Shown here: positions 1 to 9,364 of the stretch, one piece after another
How positions within the stretch are numbered: the stretch's first letter is position 1
Layout: each line of letters starts with the position of its first letter
NCBI RefSeq assembly: GCF_040580765.1
Contig: NZ_CP158687.1
Span: 310,001 to 374,000 of the forward strand
Origin: Lentibacter algarum
GTDB taxonomy: Bacteria; Pseudomonadota; Alphaproteobacteria; Rhodobacterales; Rhodobacteraceae
Direction: 5' to 3'
DNA length: 64,000 nt
Program-made: the position numbers and the translations under genes
Notes under the pieces: model-generated
Database searches by the model: none
Seen by the model: the letters and a program-made list of their open reading frames with translations, nothing else
Told to the model about the DNA's origin: nothing

Positions 1-869
1 TCGAGCGGGAAGAAGAACTCTTCGAGCGGCTTTATACGGGTCTGGCCGCCGTCGCGGATGCGCAGGTAATAGGCTTTGTTGAAGCCCGAAACCATGGCTT
101 TGGACAGGGTGAAGCGGGGGAAGTTGAACGGCACGGATTTGCTCCCGCCTTTGGGCGCGCTTTGCGGGCGAACGGCCGTGGAGCGGGCCTCTTCGACAAT
201 ACCGCGGCCAAGGTTTTTGCCTTTGGCGGTGCAATCGAGCCAGCCGACAGTGTAGCGGGCCTGCGAGCTGGAGAGCAGGGCGATGTGCTCCTCCCAGTTT
301 TCAGCGCGTTGCTCGGTAACTTCCATGCCCTCGCCTTCACAGCGCGACATCTGGAGCGTGGCGGAGGCGATGATGCCTGTCTGGCCGAGGCCACCGACTG
401 TGGCCTTAAACAGAGCGGCGTTGCGCTTGGGGGTGATGGTCTTGGGCTTGCCTGCGACCATGAGTTTGATTGCGGTGACATGGTTGCCAAAGCTGCCATC
501 AACGTGGTGGTTCTTGCCGTGCACGTCCATGGCGATACAGCCGCCGATGGTGGCGAAGCCTGTTCCCGGCATAACCGTTGGCATCCAGCCGAGGGGGGCG
601 AAGAGGCGGGCCAGCTCGCCCACAGGAACGCCGGCTTCGGCCTCGACAAGACCAGTGGTGGCGTCAAAGCTCAGGATGCGGTCAAGCCGTGTCATATCGA
701 CGGCTGCACCTGTGCTGTTGAGGCAAGCATCACCATAGGAGCGCCGCGCGCCAATGGCGGGATGTGCATAGAGCTCGGCCAGAGCGGCGGCACGCTCGGG
801 GCGGGCAAGCTCGCCTTCGGCGGAGAGCGCGCGGCCCCAGCCTGTGTAGGATTGGGTGTTCCAGAGCAT
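1..869 (-). CDS. DprE1-like FAD-binding oxidoreductase (C-terminus beyond window)
   Basis: About 289 N-terminal residues are visible; the rest runs off the left edge. The family (DprE1 and relatives) oxidises the 2'-OH of polyprenyl-phosphoryl ribose, the first half of epimerisation to arabinose. Seen: an RSYGDACLN motif near residue 40, and a GGCIAMDVHGKNHH segment near residue 110 that matches the FAD-covering loop of DprE1. The start ATG overlaps the stop of the upstream membrane-protein gene (TAATG), so the two are translationally coupled. Inference: both act in a polyprenyl-linked sugar pathway. Substrate unproven; a generic FAD-linked oxidase is the alternative. Confidence 0.75.
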   Translation of the reverse strand, partial: MLWNTQSYTGWGRALSAEGELARPERAAALAELYAHPAIGARRSYGDACLNSTGAAVDMTRLDRILSFDATTGLVEAEAGVPVGELARLFAPLGWMPTVMPGTGFATIGGCIAMDVHGKNHHVDGSFGNHVTAIKLMVAGKPKTITPKRNAALFKATVGGLGQTGIIASATLQMSRCEGEGMEVTEQRAENWEEHIALLSSSQARYTVGWLDCTAKGKNLGRGIVEEARSTAVRPQSAPKGGSKSVPFNFPRFTLSKAMVSGFNKAYYLRIRDGGQTRIKPLEEFFFPL

Positions 870-1867
870 TAGGTGGCTCCTTTTGCATTAGATTTTGCCT
901 CGGCATAGGGGAAGATACCAAGGCCGATGAGAATGGCGAACCAGAGGGTGGTCAGGCGGATGACGGCTGTTGCGGGCAGGGCAACTTCAAGCGGGATACC
1001 CTCGAGGAGAAGCAGGCCGACCATGGCGGCCTCTGCGCCTCCGATGCCGCCTGGTGCCCCTGTGAGCCCGCCTGCAAGCGTTGAGAAGACAAATATCAGT
1101 ACGGCGAGCCAGAAGGAAATATTGGCGTCCATCCACGTGAGCAGAAGCCAGAAGGCGTAGCCCTCGGCGAGCCAGCCTATGAGGCCCAGAATGGTGGCAA
1201 GCGTGAGGATATCGGCGCGGGAAAAGGCCTTGAGTGATCGCGCGGCGCGGCGGACGCGTGCCATGAGGCGGGGGAACAGGCCTGTGCTGTGATAAAAGAG
1301 GCCTGCGCTAACCGAGAGGAGCGCGGGGCGTGTGACGAGAACTGCACCCGCGAAAGCAAGCAGCGTTACAGGAATGGCAAAGCGGATCATCGCGCCTGAA
1401 AAGAGCAGGCCGACGGCGAGAATGAGAGCCATGGCAGCCAAGTCAGAGGCGCGATCAACGAGCACGAGGGGGGCTGTGCGTTCAAAGCTCCAACCTGTTT
1501 CGCGCTTGATCCAGCGCATGCGGATCAGCTCTCCCACACGGCCCGGCGTGACGGACATGGCGAAGCCACCAAGAAAATGACGGACGTTCTGGGCAAGATG
1601 CGTTCCAATGCCGAGGCAGCGGGTGAAAGCGTGCCACCGGACGGCGCGAAAGAGGTAATTGACGAGGGAGAGTGCCAGAAGGATGCTGACCTCGAGAAGC
1701 GAGAGCTTTCGTAACTGTGTCAGGGTTTCGTCCCAGCCTGTTGCCGCTGCCAGCGAGGCAAGACCTGTGAGGACAAGCACAAAAAGACCGCTCAAAAGCG
1801 CATAGTCGCGCCAGCGATGAAAGCCCGTGCTCTTGGGCGCTACTGGAAAGTCACTGCTCATTGTCAT
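869..1867 (-). CDS. lysylphosphatidylglycerol synthase-type (flippase-like) integral membrane protein
   Basis: About 332 residues with a short polar N-terminus and 7-8 hydrophobic segments, including a VTPGRVGELIR motif near residue 110 typical of the UPF0104/MprF N-terminal family. Members lacking the soluble synthase domain, as here, are thought to move or handle lipid-linked substrates. I chose the ATG at 1867; the longer frame begins with TTG seven codons earlier and has no better ribosome site. Its stop overlaps the start of the DprE1-like gene, which suggests a joint role in a lipid-linked sugar pathway. The substrate cannot be read from the sequence. Confidence 0.75.
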   Translation of the reverse strand: MTMSSDFPVAPKSTGFHRWRDYALLSGLFVLVLTGLASLAAATGWDETLTQLRKLSLLEVSILLALSLVNYLFRAVRWHAFTRCLGIGTHLAQNVRHFLGGFAMSVTPGRVGELIRMRWIKRETGWSFERTAPLVLVDRASDLAAMALILAVGLLFSGAMIRFAIPVTLLAFAGAVLVTRPALLSVSAGLFYHSTGLFPRLMARVRRAARSLKAFSRADILTLATILGLIGWLAEGYAFWLLLTWMDANISFWLAVLIFVFSTLAGGLTGAPGGIGGAEAAMVGLLLLEGIPLEVALPATAVIRLTTLWFAILIGLGIFPYAEAKSNAKGAT

Positions 1868-1929
1868 TGCCCGAAGGTATAGGGGCAAAATAGGGCAATT
1901 TTATGGATTTGTCGCTAAGTTTGGCCAAG

Positions 1930-1960
1930 AAAAAAGCGGGCCTCAAAGGAGGCCCGCTTT
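1930..1960 (-). terminator. intrinsic terminator of scoAB
   Basis: Perfect 12-bp stem (1933-1944 with 1949-1960, loop AAAG). On the minus strand it is followed by a run of six T. It starts 20 bp after the scoB stop and separates scoAB from the next gene pair. Confidence 0.9.
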
Positions 1961-1980
1961 CTATCATGATGCTGGTCGGT

Positions 1981-2604
1981 TTAGACCAGTGTTGCCTGCG
2001 TCGCGGCGCGCATTTCTTCTTCGGTCACACCATCAGCAAGTTCGACGATCTTGAGGCCGCCTTCAACGACATCAAGCACACCGAGATTGGAGATGATGCG
2101 GTCAACAACGGCCTTGCCTGTGAGCGGCAGGGTGCATTCCTTGAGGACTTTGCTTTCGCCATGTTTGTTAGTGTGGTCCATGACCACAACCACACGGCCC
2201 ACGCCAGCCACGAGGTCCATGGCGCCGCCCATGCCTTTGACGAGTTTGCCAGGGATCATCCAGTTTGCCAGATCGCCGTTCTCGGCGACTTCCATTGCGC
2301 CCAAGATCGCCATTGCGATTTTGCCGCCGCGGATCATGCCAAAGCTCTGTGCGCTGTCAAAATAGGCTGTCTGGGGCAGCTCTGTGATGGTCTGCTTGCC
2401 CGCGTTGATCAGATCTGGGTCTTCTTCGCCTTCGATAGGGAAAGGGCCCATGCCAAGCATGCCGTTTTCGGACTGGAGCGTCACTTCAACACCCTCGGGG
2501 ATATAGTTGCTCACGAGCGTCGGAATACCGATGCCGAGGTTTACATACCAGCCGTCTTGCAGCTCGAGTGCGGCGCGTGCCGCCATTTGATTGCGATCCC
2601 ACAT
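1981..2604 (-). CDS. scoB: 3-oxoacid CoA-transferase, subunit B
   Basis: 207 residues, the usual length for the family I CoA-transferase beta subunit. It moves CoA from succinyl-CoA to acetoacetate, or a similar 3-oxo acid, together with subunit A. The SENGMLG motif carries the catalytic glutamate (E46) that forms the CoA thioester. I used the ATG at 2604; the longer frame reads back into scoA. One base separates it from the scoA stop, so the pair is cotranscribed and probably coupled, and a strong terminator follows. Acetoacetate released by the carnitine locus in this window is a plausible substrate. Confidence 0.92.
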   Translation of the reverse strand: MWDRNQMAARAALELQDGWYVNLGIGIPTLVSNYIPEGVEVTLQSENGMLGMGPFPIEGEEDPDLINAGKQTITELPQTAYFDSAQSFGMIRGGKIAMAILGAMEVAENGDLANWMIPGKLVKGMGGAMDLVAGVGRVVVVMDHTNKHGESKVLKECTLPLTGKAVVDRIISNLGVLDVVEGGLKIVELADGVTEEEMRAATQATLV

Positions 2605-2605
2605 A

Positions 2606-3319
2606 TTATGCGCTCCGTACTGTGCGTTGCTCGATGCGTTTCTCGTGATCGCCTTGGATGATGCGGTGCACGTAGATGCCGGGCAGGTGAATGTGATCAG
2701 GGTCGAGCGAGCCAGTCGGCACGATTTCCTCGACTTCAACGACGCAGATTTTGCCTGACATAGCGGCAGGCGGGTTAAAGTTGCGCGCAGTTTTGCGGAA
2801 GACGAGGTTGCCTGTGGCGTCGGCTTTCCACGCTTTCACAACAGCGAGGTCCGCGAAAAGGCCAGTTTCGAGGATATAGGTCTCGTCTTCGCCATTGGGC
2901 CCTGTCGGGAAATCTTTGTGCTCTTTGCCATCGGCGATCACTGTGCCGACACCTGTCTTGGTGAAGAAGCCCGGGATGCCGCATCCACCAGAGCGCAGGC
3001 GCTCGGCCAATGTTCCTTGGGGGTTGAACTCAAGTTCAAGCTCGCCAGAGAGATATTGGCGCATGAACTCCGCATTTTCACCAACGTAGGATGAAATCAT
3101 TTTCTTCACTTGCTTGGTCTGAAGCAAAATGCCGATGCCAAAGTCATCAACGCCTGCGTTGTTTGAGGCAAAGGTGAGGTCTTTGGTGCCAGCGTCTTTG
3201 ATCGCTTGCAACAAAAGCTCTGGCAGGCCGCAAAGACCGAAGCCGCCCGAGGCGATGAACATGCCATCAAAGAGAAGGCCGTCCAGCGCTTCGGCGGCTG
3301 ATCCGTAGACTTTTTTCAT
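2606..3319 (-). CDS. scoA: 3-oxoacid CoA-transferase, subunit A
   Basis: 237 residues, normal for the alpha subunit. The glycine-rich GGFGLCG motif at about residues 25-31 is the family I CoA-transferase signature. The start at 3319 is fixed by an AGGAG ribosome site just upstream (in CAGGAGTTCTCCC-ATG); the longer frame lacks one. First gene of a two-gene operon with scoB. Predicted to make acetoacetyl-CoA from acetoacetate with succinyl-CoA as donor. An acetate or other 3-oxo acid CoA-transferase specificity cannot be excluded. Confidence 0.92.
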   Translation of the reverse strand: MKKVYGSAAEALDGLLFDGMFIASGGFGLCGLPELLLQAIKDAGTKDLTFASNNAGVDDFGIGILLQTKQVKKMISSYVGENAEFMRQYLSGELELEFNPQGTLAERLRSGGCGIPGFFTKTGVGTVIADGKEHKDFPTGPNGEDETYILETGLFADLAVVKAWKADATGNLVFRKTARNFNPPAAMSGKICVVEVEEIVPTGSLDPDHIHLPGIYVHRIIQGDHEKRIEQRTVRSA

Positions 3320-3418
3320 GGGAGAACTCCTGAGGGAAATGGTTGGCCGAGTTTTGGCGTGCGGGCGCAAAGGAGTCAATCACGGCAGGGTTTCTACTTA
3401 GTCCCCCCGCCGCTCATT

Positions 3419-6016
3419 TCAGTCTTTCTTTAGGGCCGTTTTCTTGGGCGCAGCTTTTTTCGCAGCGGGCTTTTTGGCTGCAGGCTTCTTCGCGGCGGCT
3501 TTTTTCTTGGGAGCGGCCTTTTTCTTGCCGCCCTTGGCTGCCTTTTCTGCGATCCATTCGACAGCCTGTTCGATAGTCACATCCGCTGCTTCGACATCTT
3601 TGGGAATCGTCGCGTTTACCTTTTCCCACTTCACATAAGGGCCATAGCGGCCTTCCATGACGTTAATCGCTCCCCCACTCTCGGGGTGTTCGCCCAGCTC
3701 TTTGAGCGGCTTTGCGGCCGCCGAACGGCCACGACCCGGGTTGGCGCGCTTCTCCGCAAGAAGCTCCACCGCGCGGTTCATACCAAGTTCAAACACATCA
3801 TTTGGGTCTTTGAGATTGGCATAGGTCGGCTTTGCATCGTCCGGGAGCTGGTGCATCACATAGGGCCCGAAACGTCCAAAATTAGAGGAGATCATGCCGC
3901 CCTCTGGGTGCTCGCCGATCTGGCGTGGCAGGCTCAGAAGGGTGAGAGCCTTTTCAAGGTCCATATCGTCTTTTTGCCAGCCTTTTGGCAGCGAAGCGCG
4001 TGGCGGTTTTTTGTTTTCGGGGGTCGGCTCGCCGCGCTGGACATAGGGACCGAAGCGGCCTGACTTGAGCCAGATCTCATCGCCTGCGTCTTCACCAAGC
4101 ACACGCTCGTCGCCGTCGGCACCTTCGCCCGCGATCGGGCGGGTGTAGGTGCATTCTGGATAATTCCCACAGCCGACGAAGCCGCCGGTGCGTGATGTTT
4201 TCAGGTGCAGTTGGCCTTGGCCACATTTCGGGCAGATGCGCGGATCACTTCCGTCCTCGCGCGCTGGATAGAGCTGTGGCGCGAGGGCTTCGTCGAGCAC
4301 ATCGAGCACTTCGGAGATGCGCAGCTCGCTTGTTTCGGCGATGGCAGCAGAGAAGTCGCGCCAAAAACGCTCGAGAACTTTTTTGTAGTCACGGTTCCCA
4401 GCAGACACATCATCAAGCTCGTCCTCAAGAGAAGATGTGAACTCATAGCCGACGTATTTGCGGAAGAAGTTCAGCAAAAATATCGTAACGATGCGGCCTT
4501 TGTCTTCGGGGAAAAGACGGTTTTGCTCTTTGCGCACATATTCGCGGTCTTGGATCGTGGTGATAACGCTGGCGTAGGTGGAGGGGCGGCCAATGCCGAG
4601 CTCTTCCATGCGTTTGACCAGCGTCGCCTCGGTATAGCGGGGGGGTGGTTGAGTGTGGTGCTGCTCGGGTGTCACCGACTTTTTGGGAGCTGCTTCGCCT
4701 TGGCTGATCTGGGGCAGGCGCTTGTCGTCATCATCAACAACAGCGTCATCGCGGCCCTCTTCATAAACGGCCATGAAGCCGTCAAACAAAACAACCTGAC
4801 CAGTGGCGCGCAGGCCCACCTGTTCATCTTTTGAGCCGATTTCGACTGTCGTACGCTCCATGCGAGCGCTTTCCATTTGGCAAGCGAGTGTGCGCTTCCA
4901 GATCAGATCATAGAGCTTGGCTTGGTCGGCATCGCGCAGCTTTAGTGCAGCGGCGTCGGCCTCAAGATTGGTTGGGCGGATACACTCGTGCGCCTCTTGG
5001 GCGTTCTTGGCTTTGTTCTTGTAGATACGTGGCTCTTTGGGGACGTATTTGTCGCCAAAGCGTGCGGCAATCGCTGTGCGGGCTTCTGTTACGGCCTCGG
5101 GGGCCATGTCGATGCCATCGGTCCGCATATATGTGATGTGACCCGCTTCATAGAGGCGCTGTGCTGTGCTCATACAGGCGCGGGCACCCATGCCAAACTT
5201 GCGGGATGCCTCTTGCTGAAGCGTTGATGTCATAAACGGGGCCGACGGGTTGCGCGCGGCAGGCTTGGCCTCGACCGACGTGATCGACAGCTCGCGGCTT
5301 TCGATGGCTTGGACGGCGAGCTCGGCCTGTGTGGCATTTGAGATATCAAACTTCTCAAGCTTTTTGCCAGCAAGCACGGTGAGGCGGGCCTCGTAGTCTT
5401 GACCGCGCGCTGTGCTGAGCACGGCCTTAACGGTCCAGTATTCTTGCGGGTTGAAGGCTTCGATCTCCATCTCGCGCTCAACGATGAGACGCAGGCAGAC
5501 CGACTGCACACGACCTGCGGAGCGCGCGCCTGGCAGCTTGCGCCAGAGCACGGGGGAAAGATTGAAGCCGACGAGATAGTCAAGCGCGCGGCGGGCGAGG
5601 TAAGCCTCAACCAGCGGCGCATCAATTTCGCGAGGGTTTTTCATGGCCTCGGTGACAGCGGCCTTTGTGATTGCGTTGAAGACAACGCGGCTGACAGGCG
5701 TGTCTTTCTTGATTGCTTTGCGTTTGCGCAGAGCTTCTTCCAAGTGCCAGCTGATGGCCTCCCCCTCGCGATCAGGGTCGGTTGCGAGAATGAGGTTCGG
5801 ATCATTTTTGAGAGCGTCGGCAATGGCTTTGACATGCTTGCGGCTATCAACGCCGATTTCCCATGTCATGTCGAAATCGTTCTCAGTATCGACCGACCCG
5901 TCTTTTGGCGGCAGGTCGCGTACGTGACCATAAGAGGCAAGCACGGTGTAGTCGGACCCCAAATATTTATTGATCGTTTTGGCCTTGGCCGGGGATTCGA
6001 CAACAACTACGGGCAT
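3419..6016 (-). CDS. topA: DNA topoisomerase I (omega protein)
   Basis: 865 residues from the ATG at 6016, which has a GAGAGGAAG ribosome site; a 13-codon upstream extension is not needed. Relaxes negative supercoils. Seen in order: TOPRIM domain starting VVVVESPAKAKTI with DPDREGE at about residue 80; the type IA core with catalytic tyrosine in HITYMRTDG at about residue 297; one clear C-terminal zinc ribbon (CPKCGQGQ ... GCGNYPEC); several RFGPYV-type topo C repeats; and a lysine/alanine-rich tail of about 40 residues that should bind DNA. Such basic tails are common in alphaproteobacterial TopA. Confidence 0.97.
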   Translation of the reverse strand: MPVVVVESPAKAKTINKYLGSDYTVLASYGHVRDLPPKDGSVDTENDFDMTWEIGVDSRKHVKAIADALKNDPNLILATDPDREGEAISWHLEEALRKRKAIKKDTPVSRVVFNAITKAAVTEAMKNPREIDAPLVEAYLARRALDYLVGFNLSPVLWRKLPGARSAGRVQSVCLRLIVEREMEIEAFNPQEYWTVKAVLSTARGQDYEARLTVLAGKKLEKFDISNATQAELAVQAIESRELSITSVEAKPAARNPSAPFMTSTLQQEASRKFGMGARACMSTAQRLYEAGHITYMRTDGIDMAPEAVTEARTAIAARFGDKYVPKEPRIYKNKAKNAQEAHECIRPTNLEADAAALKLRDADQAKLYDLIWKRTLACQMESARMERTTVEIGSKDEQVGLRATGQVVLFDGFMAVYEEGRDDAVVDDDDKRLPQISQGEAAPKKSVTPEQHHTQPPPRYTEATLVKRMEELGIGRPSTYASVITTIQDREYVRKEQNRLFPEDKGRIVTIFLLNFFRKYVGYEFTSSLEDELDDVSAGNRDYKKVLERFWRDFSAAIAETSELRISEVLDVLDEALAPQLYPAREDGSDPRICPKCGQGQLHLKTSRTGGFVGCGNYPECTYTRPIAGEGADGDERVLGEDAGDEIWLKSGRFGPYVQRGEPTPENKKPPRASLPKGWQKDDMDLEKALTLLSLPRQIGEHPEGGMISSNFGRFGPYVMHQLPDDAKPTYANLKDPNDVFELGMNRAVELLAEKRANPGRGRSAAAKPLKELGEHPESGGAINVMEGRYGPYVKWEKVNATIPKDVEAADVTIEQAVEWIAEKAAKGGKKKAAPKKKAAAKKPAAKKPAAKKAAPKKTALKKD

Positions 6017-6141
6017 AAACTTCCTCTCAAATTCGCGGGCTCTGTGGCCGCGCAAAATGTGGCCAGCGCATAGGGAATGTCAATGCGGTGATTGTGGTTC
6101 AGCCTGAAAATACAGTGAACAGCAAGCTTTCAGGGCTCATT

Positions 6142-7296
6142 TTACAGCTCTTTTGTGAGCATTCCACCTGCTGCGCGGCTGATCTTACCGTCAAGTTCGA
6201 GTTCCACAAGAACGGGGCCAATTGTGGCTGCAGGCTGGGCTAGATCGCGGATGAGCTGGTCTTCGGGCAACGGCGAGGGGCCGAGGCGCGAGAGGATTTG
6301 CTGATGTAAAGCGGCCGTTTCAGCCAAGCCGCGCCGCTCTGGCGGGGGCGGTGGGATGTTGAGCGAGAGTTCTGGTTGTAGTACGGGCGCGTCCGGGGCA
6401 AGCGGCGCAAGTGTTTCAAGAACATCAGCGGCAGAGCGCACAAGTGTGGCGCCATCACGGATGAGCATGTTGCAGCCAGAGGCGCGGGCGTCAAAGGGGT
6501 GCCCTGGTACAGCGAGCACCTCTCGGCCCTGATCCAATGCGTTGCGGGCCGTGATCAGGCTGCCAGACTTGGCGGCGGCCTCAACGACGATAAGGCCGAT
6601 GGATAGCCCAGATATCAGCCTGTTTCGGCGAGGAAAATGGCGGGCTTGTGGGGCAAGGCCCATGGGTTGTTCGCTGATCAGAAGGCCTTTGAGGGAGATA
6701 TCCCGCGCGAGATGTGCATTTTCTGACGGGTAGATGACATCGACGCCCCCTGCGAGCACCGCGATTGTGCCGTGCTCTAAGCTCGCGATGTGAGCGGATG
6801 TATCAATCCCGCGGGCGAGCCCAGAGACGATGACATGGCCCTGCTCAGAGAGCTCAGAGGCCAACATACGCGCCGTGCGCCCGCCAAGAGAGGAAGCGTT
6901 GCGCGCACCGACCATGCCTATGGAGGGTTTGTTCAGGAGGGAGATATCACCGCGCGCCCAGAGCAAAGGGGGCGGATCGGCGAGATCATAGAGCGCCTTA
7001 GGGTATTCAGACGAGCCGTAGCAGATGAGCGTTGCGCCGGCGTCAGCACCACGGGAAAGCTCGCTGCGTGCCGCCTCTTCACAGAAGGTGTTGTAGCGCT
7101 CCACACCTGCCGCGCGGGCAATTTCGGGGAGGGCGTCAAGCGCGGCGGCAGGGCTGCCATGTTCAGACAAGAGACGGAAAAAAGTTGCAATCCCAACACG
7201 ACGGGAGCGCAAGAGACGAAGCCACAACACCCGATCATCTTCCGTGGTGGGTGGGAGTGGGGGGTGAGTGGAAGGATGTAAACCTTCAGGCATCAT
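6142..7296 (-). CDS. dprA: DNA-processing protein DprA (Smf)
   Basis: 384 residues. DprA binds incoming single-stranded DNA and loads RecA during natural transformation. The Rossmann-like core contains GMVGARNAS and SGLARGID motifs and a downstream FPRRNRLISGLS segment, all diagnostic. A proline-rich linker leads to a C-terminal winged-helix domain (about residues 325-380). Two ATG codons are adjacent at the start; a GGAG lies just before them. Its neighbour topA on the same strand is 125 bp downstream, a common pairing. Confidence 0.95.
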   Translation of the reverse strand: MMPEGLHPSTHPPLPPTTEDDRVLWLRLLRSRRVGIATFFRLLSEHGSPAAALDALPEIARAAGVERYNTFCEEAARSELSRGADAGATLICYGSSEYPKALYDLADPPPLLWARGDISLLNKPSIGMVGARNASSLGGRTARMLASELSEQGHVIVSGLARGIDTSAHIASLEHGTIAVLAGGVDVIYPSENAHLARDISLKGLLISEQPMGLAPQARHFPRRNRLISGLSIGLIVVEAAAKSGSLITARNALDQGREVLAVPGHPFDARASGCNMLIRDGATLVRSAADVLETLAPLAPDAPVLQPELSLNIPPPPPERRGLAETAALHQQILSRLGPSPLPEDQLIRDLAQPAATIGPVLVELELDGKISRAAGGMLTKEL

Positions 7297-7356
7297 GACT
7301 CCGTTCTCTTACAGAATCATCATTACCTCGCGATGGTTAACAGCTTCTGAATCGCT

Positions 7357-8772
7357 TCAACTTTTAGTCAAAAGCACAGCGCCAGGGTTCATAATCCCCT
7401 GTGGATCAAGAGCTGATTTAATACTGTGCATGGCCGCGAGTTTGGTGGGATCGCCGTAGCGCTCGAGATCAGCAGCTTTGAGGCGACCAAGGCCGTGCTC
7501 GGCGGAAAACGAGCCACCCATTTCGACCGTGATGTCGTGCACGATATCTTGGACAGCGCTTGCCGCCTCTTTGTAAGCGCTACGCTGCGCGCCTTTTGGA
7601 GGGTAGACATTGAAATGCAGATTGCCGTCACCAAGGTGCCCAAAGCAGTTGATCCGATAGTCGCCGTGCGTGGCAAGTGCGCTTGTGGCCCGAGGAATAA
7701 AGTCGGCAATCGCGCTGAGCGGTAGCGAAATGTCGTGGCTTGAGATGCCACCAATGTTTTTGTTTGCGATCGGGATCGCCTCGCGCAGGCCCCAGAGCTC
7801 AGCCGACTGGCCTTCGCTTTGGGCGATGATGCCGTCGTCAGCAAGACCCTCTTCTAGAGCGACTTCGAAGAGCTCTTCAAAGAGCGCCTGAGGGGTTGGC
7901 CCGCGTGCGAGGCCGAGCTCTGTGAGCACCATCCATTCTGGCGGGTCAGGCCACGGCAGGCGCTGATCTGGCATTGTTTCGGCAACGAACTCAAGCCCTT
8001 GACGATGGAGAAGCTCAAATGCGCTGATGCTTTCGCCTGCGATGTCGCGCAGGCGAGCGAGCAGTTTGAGGGCGGCCTCGGGGCTGCTTACAGCAAAAAG
8101 CGCTGTGCCGGTTTGGGCCGGGCGAGGAAAGAGCTTGAGCGCGGCGGCTGTGATGACGCCGAGTGTGCCTTCTGAGCCGATCAGCAGGTTGCGAATGTCA
8201 TAACCCGTGTTGTCTTTCCGCAGGCGCGTCAGTCCGTTCCATACGCTGCCGTCTGGCATCACCGCTTCAAGGCCCAAGGCCAGATCTCGGGTATTGCCGT
8301 AGCGCAGAACGTTTATGCCACCTGCATTCGTGGCGAGGTTGCCTCCGATCTGAGCGGTGCCTTTGGAGCCGATGGAGAGGGGAAAGAGGCGGTTTGCTTG
8401 CTCTGCTGCGTCTTGCACGGCTTGGAGCGTGCAGCCTGCCTCAACGACGATGACATTCTCGGAGGGATGTACTTCGCGGACAGTATTCATGCGCTCGAGT
8501 GAAAGAAGGAGTGGCGTACCACTTGATGTCACTTGCCCGCCAACGAGGCCTGTGCCACCGCCATAGGGGATTAGCGCGATGCGGTGCGCTGTCGCAAAGC
8601 GCAAGATTGTGCTGACGTCTTCTACTGTTTTGGGTGCGGCGACGGCGGCGGCGACGCCCTGCCATTTGGCACGCGGTTCCTCAAGGTAGCGTGGCGAGGC
8701 CTCGCGCAGTGTGCCTTCGGGGAGGAGCGCTTCCAGCTTTGTCAGCAAGTCATGTGTAAGGTTTGTGATCAT
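7357..8772 (-). CDS. FAD-linked 2-hydroxyacid dehydrogenase (GlcD / D-lactate dehydrogenase family)
   Basis: 471 residues, typical of the family. Oxidises a D-2-hydroxy acid (D-lactate, glycolate or D-2-hydroxyglutarate) and passes electrons to cytochrome c or quinone. N-terminal PCMH-type FAD domain with PYGGGTGLVGG near residue 72 and GGNLATNAGG near residue 145; C-terminal FAD-linked oxidase domain with HLGDGNLHFNV and the EHGLGRLK histidine motif. Four bases separate it from the GNAT gene upstream, making it the last gene of the thrC-M16-GNAT run. The exact substrate cannot be told from the sequence. Confidence 0.9.
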   Translation of the reverse strand: MITNLTHDLLTKLEALLPEGTLREASPRYLEEPRAKWQGVAAAVAAPKTVEDVSTILRFATAHRIALIPYGGGTGLVGGQVTSSGTPLLLSLERMNTVREVHPSENVIVVEAGCTLQAVQDAAEQANRLFPLSIGSKGTAQIGGNLATNAGGINVLRYGNTRDLALGLEAVMPDGSVWNGLTRLRKDNTGYDIRNLLIGSEGTLGVITAAALKLFPRPAQTGTALFAVSSPEAALKLLARLRDIAGESISAFELLHRQGLEFVAETMPDQRLPWPDPPEWMVLTELGLARGPTPQALFEELFEVALEEGLADDGIIAQSEGQSAELWGLREAIPIANKNIGGISSHDISLPLSAIADFIPRATSALATHGDYRINCFGHLGDGNLHFNVYPPKGAQRSAYKEAASAVQDIVHDITVEMGGSFSAEHGLGRLKAADLERYGDPTKLAAMHSIKSALDPQGIMNPGAVLLTKS

Positions 8773-8776
8773 GGCG

Positions 8777-9364
8777 CTAGCCTATATCGGTCTTGCCGCG
8801 GCGGTCCATCCGCAGGGCAGCATAGAGTACATGGTTGCGCCAGCGACCGTTGATTTGAAGATAACTTTGCGCGACGCCTTCATATTTGAAGCCCGAGCGC
8901 TCAAGCAGGCCGCGCGACGGGGTATTTTCCGGAAGACAAGCGGCTTCGATACGGCTCAGGTCCATCACATGAAAAGCATGATGTACGACCGCTGTGAGCG
9001 CTTCGCGCATAAAGCCTTGGCGGGCAAAGCTCTGCCCTGTCCAGTAGCCGACTGTGGCGGCTTGGGCGGGCCCACGTCGGATGTTGTCTATTGTGATTGC
9101 GCCAACGAGTTGCTGATCAGCACGGCGAAAGATGAAAAGAGGAAGCGCAGTATCACCAGACATGGAACGCTGCGCCCAATAGACACGGTTGGTAAAGGCG
9201 CGGCGCGAGAGGTGGTCGATATTCCAGCTCGGCTCCCAGGGTGTGAGATAGGCTTCGGAGTCATGGCGCAGCGCGGACCAGCTGTGAAAGTCAGAATGAA
9301 TGGGCGCGCGCAATGTGAGGCGCTCTGTCTCGAGCCTCAGTTTTTTGCGCGCCCTCATGAGCAT
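8777..9364 (-). CDS. GNAT N-acetyltransferase, RimJ/RimL-like
   Basis: 195 residues. RimJ/RimL family members acetylate protein N-termini, often of ribosomal proteins, using acetyl-CoA. Seen: the family opening LETERLTLRAP, a central acceptor sheet, a QGFMREAL-type acetyl-CoA pyrophosphate loop near residue 115, and the ENTPSRGLLERSGFKYEG segment typical of the family. The start overlaps the stop of the M16 peptidase gene (TGATG); an ATG two codons later is an alternative. RimJ is the closest named relative, but the target is unknown. Confidence 0.85.
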   Translation of the reverse strand: MLMRARKKLRLETERLTLRAPIHSDFHSWSALRHDSEAYLTPWEPSWNIDHLSRRAFTNRVYWAQRSMSGDTALPLFIFRRADQQLVGAITIDNIRRGPAQAATVGYWTGQSFARQGFMREALTAVVHHAFHVMDLSRIEAACLPENTPSRGLLERSGFKYEGVAQSYLQINGRWRNHVLYAALRMDRRGKTDIG

